Assembly (NCBI GenBank): GCA_045587545.1
Contig: JAZNCN010000011.1
Span: 1-64,000, forward strand
Source of the DNA: Caccoplasma_A sp045587545
GTDB taxonomy: Bacteria; Bacteroidota; Bacteroidia; Bacteroidales; G3-4614
Direction of reading: 5' to 3'
Length of the DNA stretch: 64,000 nt
Shown here: positions 62,930-64,000 of the stretch, piece by piece
Position numbering within the stretch: the stretch's first letter is position 1
How the letters are laid out: each line of letters starts with the position of its first letter
Position numbers and translations under genes: made by a program
Notes under the pieces: model-generated
The model's input: the letters and a program-made list of their open reading frames with translations, nothing else
What the model was told of the DNA's origin: nothing
Database searches by the model: none

Positions 62930-64000
62930 TCAGCTCTGCCAATTTAGCCTTATTCCAACGCTCGGTTGTTCCAACAAGGTAACCTGTAATACGCTGCAAC
63001 TTATCAATATTCCCACTACCACATTTAGGACATACCTCCAATTCCTGCTGAGCATCCTCATAACCGCAATTCATACAGCGGTTACGATTGTGATTCACCG
63101 AAGAGTAACCGATATCGTACTTATCCATCAAATCCACGATATCCATGATGGCCTGAGGATTGTGAGTTGCATCGCCATCAATTTCGATATAGAAAATATG
63201 ACCACCACGAGTAAGATCGTGATACGGAGCCTCTACTTCAGCCTTATGCTTGGGTGAACATTTGTAATATACAGGAATGTGGTTAGAGTTGGTGTAGTAA
63301 ATCTTGTCGGTTACGCCCTTAATTTCGCCAAACTTTTTGCGATCAATGCGTGTAAAACGACCAGACAAGCCCTCGGCGGGAGTCGCCAACACCGAGAAAT
63401 TGTGATGATAACGCTCCGAGAACTCATTTACTCTATCGCGCATATAGGTAACGATACGCAAACCCAACGCTTGTGCTTCTTCGCTCTCGCCGTGGTGTTT
63501 GCCCATAAGGGCTATTAGGCACTCGGCCAATCCTATAAAACCGATACCTAATGTACCCTGATTGATTACCCCACCTATAACATCATTAGGTTTTAGGGTC
63601 TCACACCCTATCCACAACGAAGACATAAGCAACGGAAACTGCTTGGCAAGAGCCGTTTTCTGGAAATCGTAACGGTCACAAAGCTGCTTGGCTGTAATCT
63701 CCAACAGCTCATCCAACTTGACGAAGAATCTCTCTATACGGCGACTCTTATCCTCGATAGACATACACTCTATGGCAAGACGCACGATATTGATTGTAGA
63801 GAACGAGAGGTTTCCGCGGGCGATAGATGTCTTCTCCCCAAAGTGATTCTCAAAAACTCGGGTACGGCACCCCATCGTAGCCACCTCATACTGATAACGC
63901 TTAGGATCATCCTCTCTCCACTTCTCATGCTGATTAAACGAAGCATCGAGATTCACAAAATTAGGGAAGAAACGGCGTGCCGCCACCTTACAAGCCTGCT
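62907..64000 (-). CDS. nrdD: Anaerobic ribonucleoside-triphosphate reductase, C-terminal part (5' end outside window)
   Basis: The frame is open to the right edge: ACKVAARRFFPNF precedes the first internal candidate start, so this is a partial gene of at least 364 codons. The C-terminal zinc site is CMNCGYEDAQQELEVCPKCGSG, and the glycyl-radical Gly is in RITGYLVGTTERWN. It reduces NTPs to dNTPs with formate, without oxygen, which suits an obligate or facultative anaerobe. The base composition differs from the neighbouring DNA on the left. Confidence 0.95.
   Translation of the reverse strand, partial: QACKVAARRFFPNFVNLDASFNQHEKWREDDPKRYQYEVATMGCRTRVFENHFGEKTSIARGNLSFSTINIVRLAIECMSIEDKSRRIERFFVKLDELLEITAKQLCDRYDFQKTALAKQFPLLMSSLWIGCETLKPNDVIGGVINQGTLGIGFIGLAECLIALMGKHHGESEEAQALGLRIVTYMRDRVNEFSERYHHNFSVLATPAEGLSGRFTRIDRKKFGEIKGVTDKIYYTNSNHIPVYYKCSPKHKAEVEAPYHDLTRGGHIFYIEIDGDATHNPQAIMDIVDLMDKYDIGYSSVNHNRNRCMNCGYEDAQQELEVCPKCGSGNIDKLQRITGYLVGTTERWNKAKLAELNDRVIHK

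Noticed and set aside
1..64000. CRISPR arrays, rRNA genes or intact insertion sequences
   Set aside because: No regularly spaced repeats, no rRNA segments and no transposase-type ORFs were seen in any frame.

Overview
The window is AT-rich DNA (roughly one third GC by eye) from a member of the Bacteroidota, most likely the order Bacteroidales. The evidence is the phylum-specific promoter form (TTG, 19 nt, TAnnTTTG), present in several perfect copies, plus families typical of the group: DUF1573, DUF5683 and DUF1460 proteins, the long form of IspG, a TGS-domain nucleoside kinase, a Bacteroidota-type phage integrase fragment, and a tyrosine ammonia-lyase close to the Flavobacterium flexirubin-cluster enzyme. 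I cannot assign a genus.

Left part (1-2343). The 3' part of a gene for an unknown protein is followed by two copies of a structured RNA of about 200 nt, each behind its own perfect promoter. A small secreted protein gene lies between them. The second RNA ends in a terminator-like hairpin just ahead of a large operon.

Main region (2344-23964). One tightly packed plus-strand operon of 18 genes encodes an aryl-polyene/flexirubin-type pigment pathway. Tyrosine ammonia-lyase and an adenylate-forming enzyme supply and activate a coumaroyl-type starter. Three ketosynthases, a chain-length-factor-like protein, a ketoreductase, two complementary hot-dog dehydratases, a thioesterase and two carrier proteins build the polyene. 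Methyltransferases, acyltransferases, a glycosyltransferase, a CrtI-like oxidoreductase, a C45-type Ntn hydrolase and a NodB deacetylase probably tailor and anchor it. A LolA-like carrier and an RND/MMPL exporter fused to an acyltransferase and a methyltransferase probably move it to the outer membrane. No DarA/DarB dialkylresorcinol genes are present. A broken paralogue of the left-flank gene closes the cluster.

Housekeeping region (24513-60690). Minus-strand genes include a DUF1460 amidase-like lipoprotein, ispG, purE, a PAP2-like membrane protein, rpoN, a nucleoside kinase, purT, a LysM transglycosylase, a DUF5683 protein and parB/parA. Plus-strand genes include a Na/Pi cotransporter, a CNNM/CBS membrane protein, two acetyltransferases, two Lrp-type regulators, trpS, hisS, two DUF1573 proteins, meaB, panB, gapA, an S24-type regulator, trmB, an Mrp ATPase and three tandem FKBP isomerases behind a consensus sigma-54 promoter. 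A GadC-like permease, a sirtuin, dedA, ribF and a HAD hydrolase are on the minus strand. A tRNA-Pro(GGG) and several clear terminators separate the units.

Right part (60691-64000). A CAT-anticodon tRNA carries the scar of an integrated element: an integrase N-terminal fragment and a HicAB toxin-antitoxin locus in which the toxin gene is broken and the antitoxin is intact. The window closes with nrdG and part of nrdD, which are visibly richer in GC than the rest.
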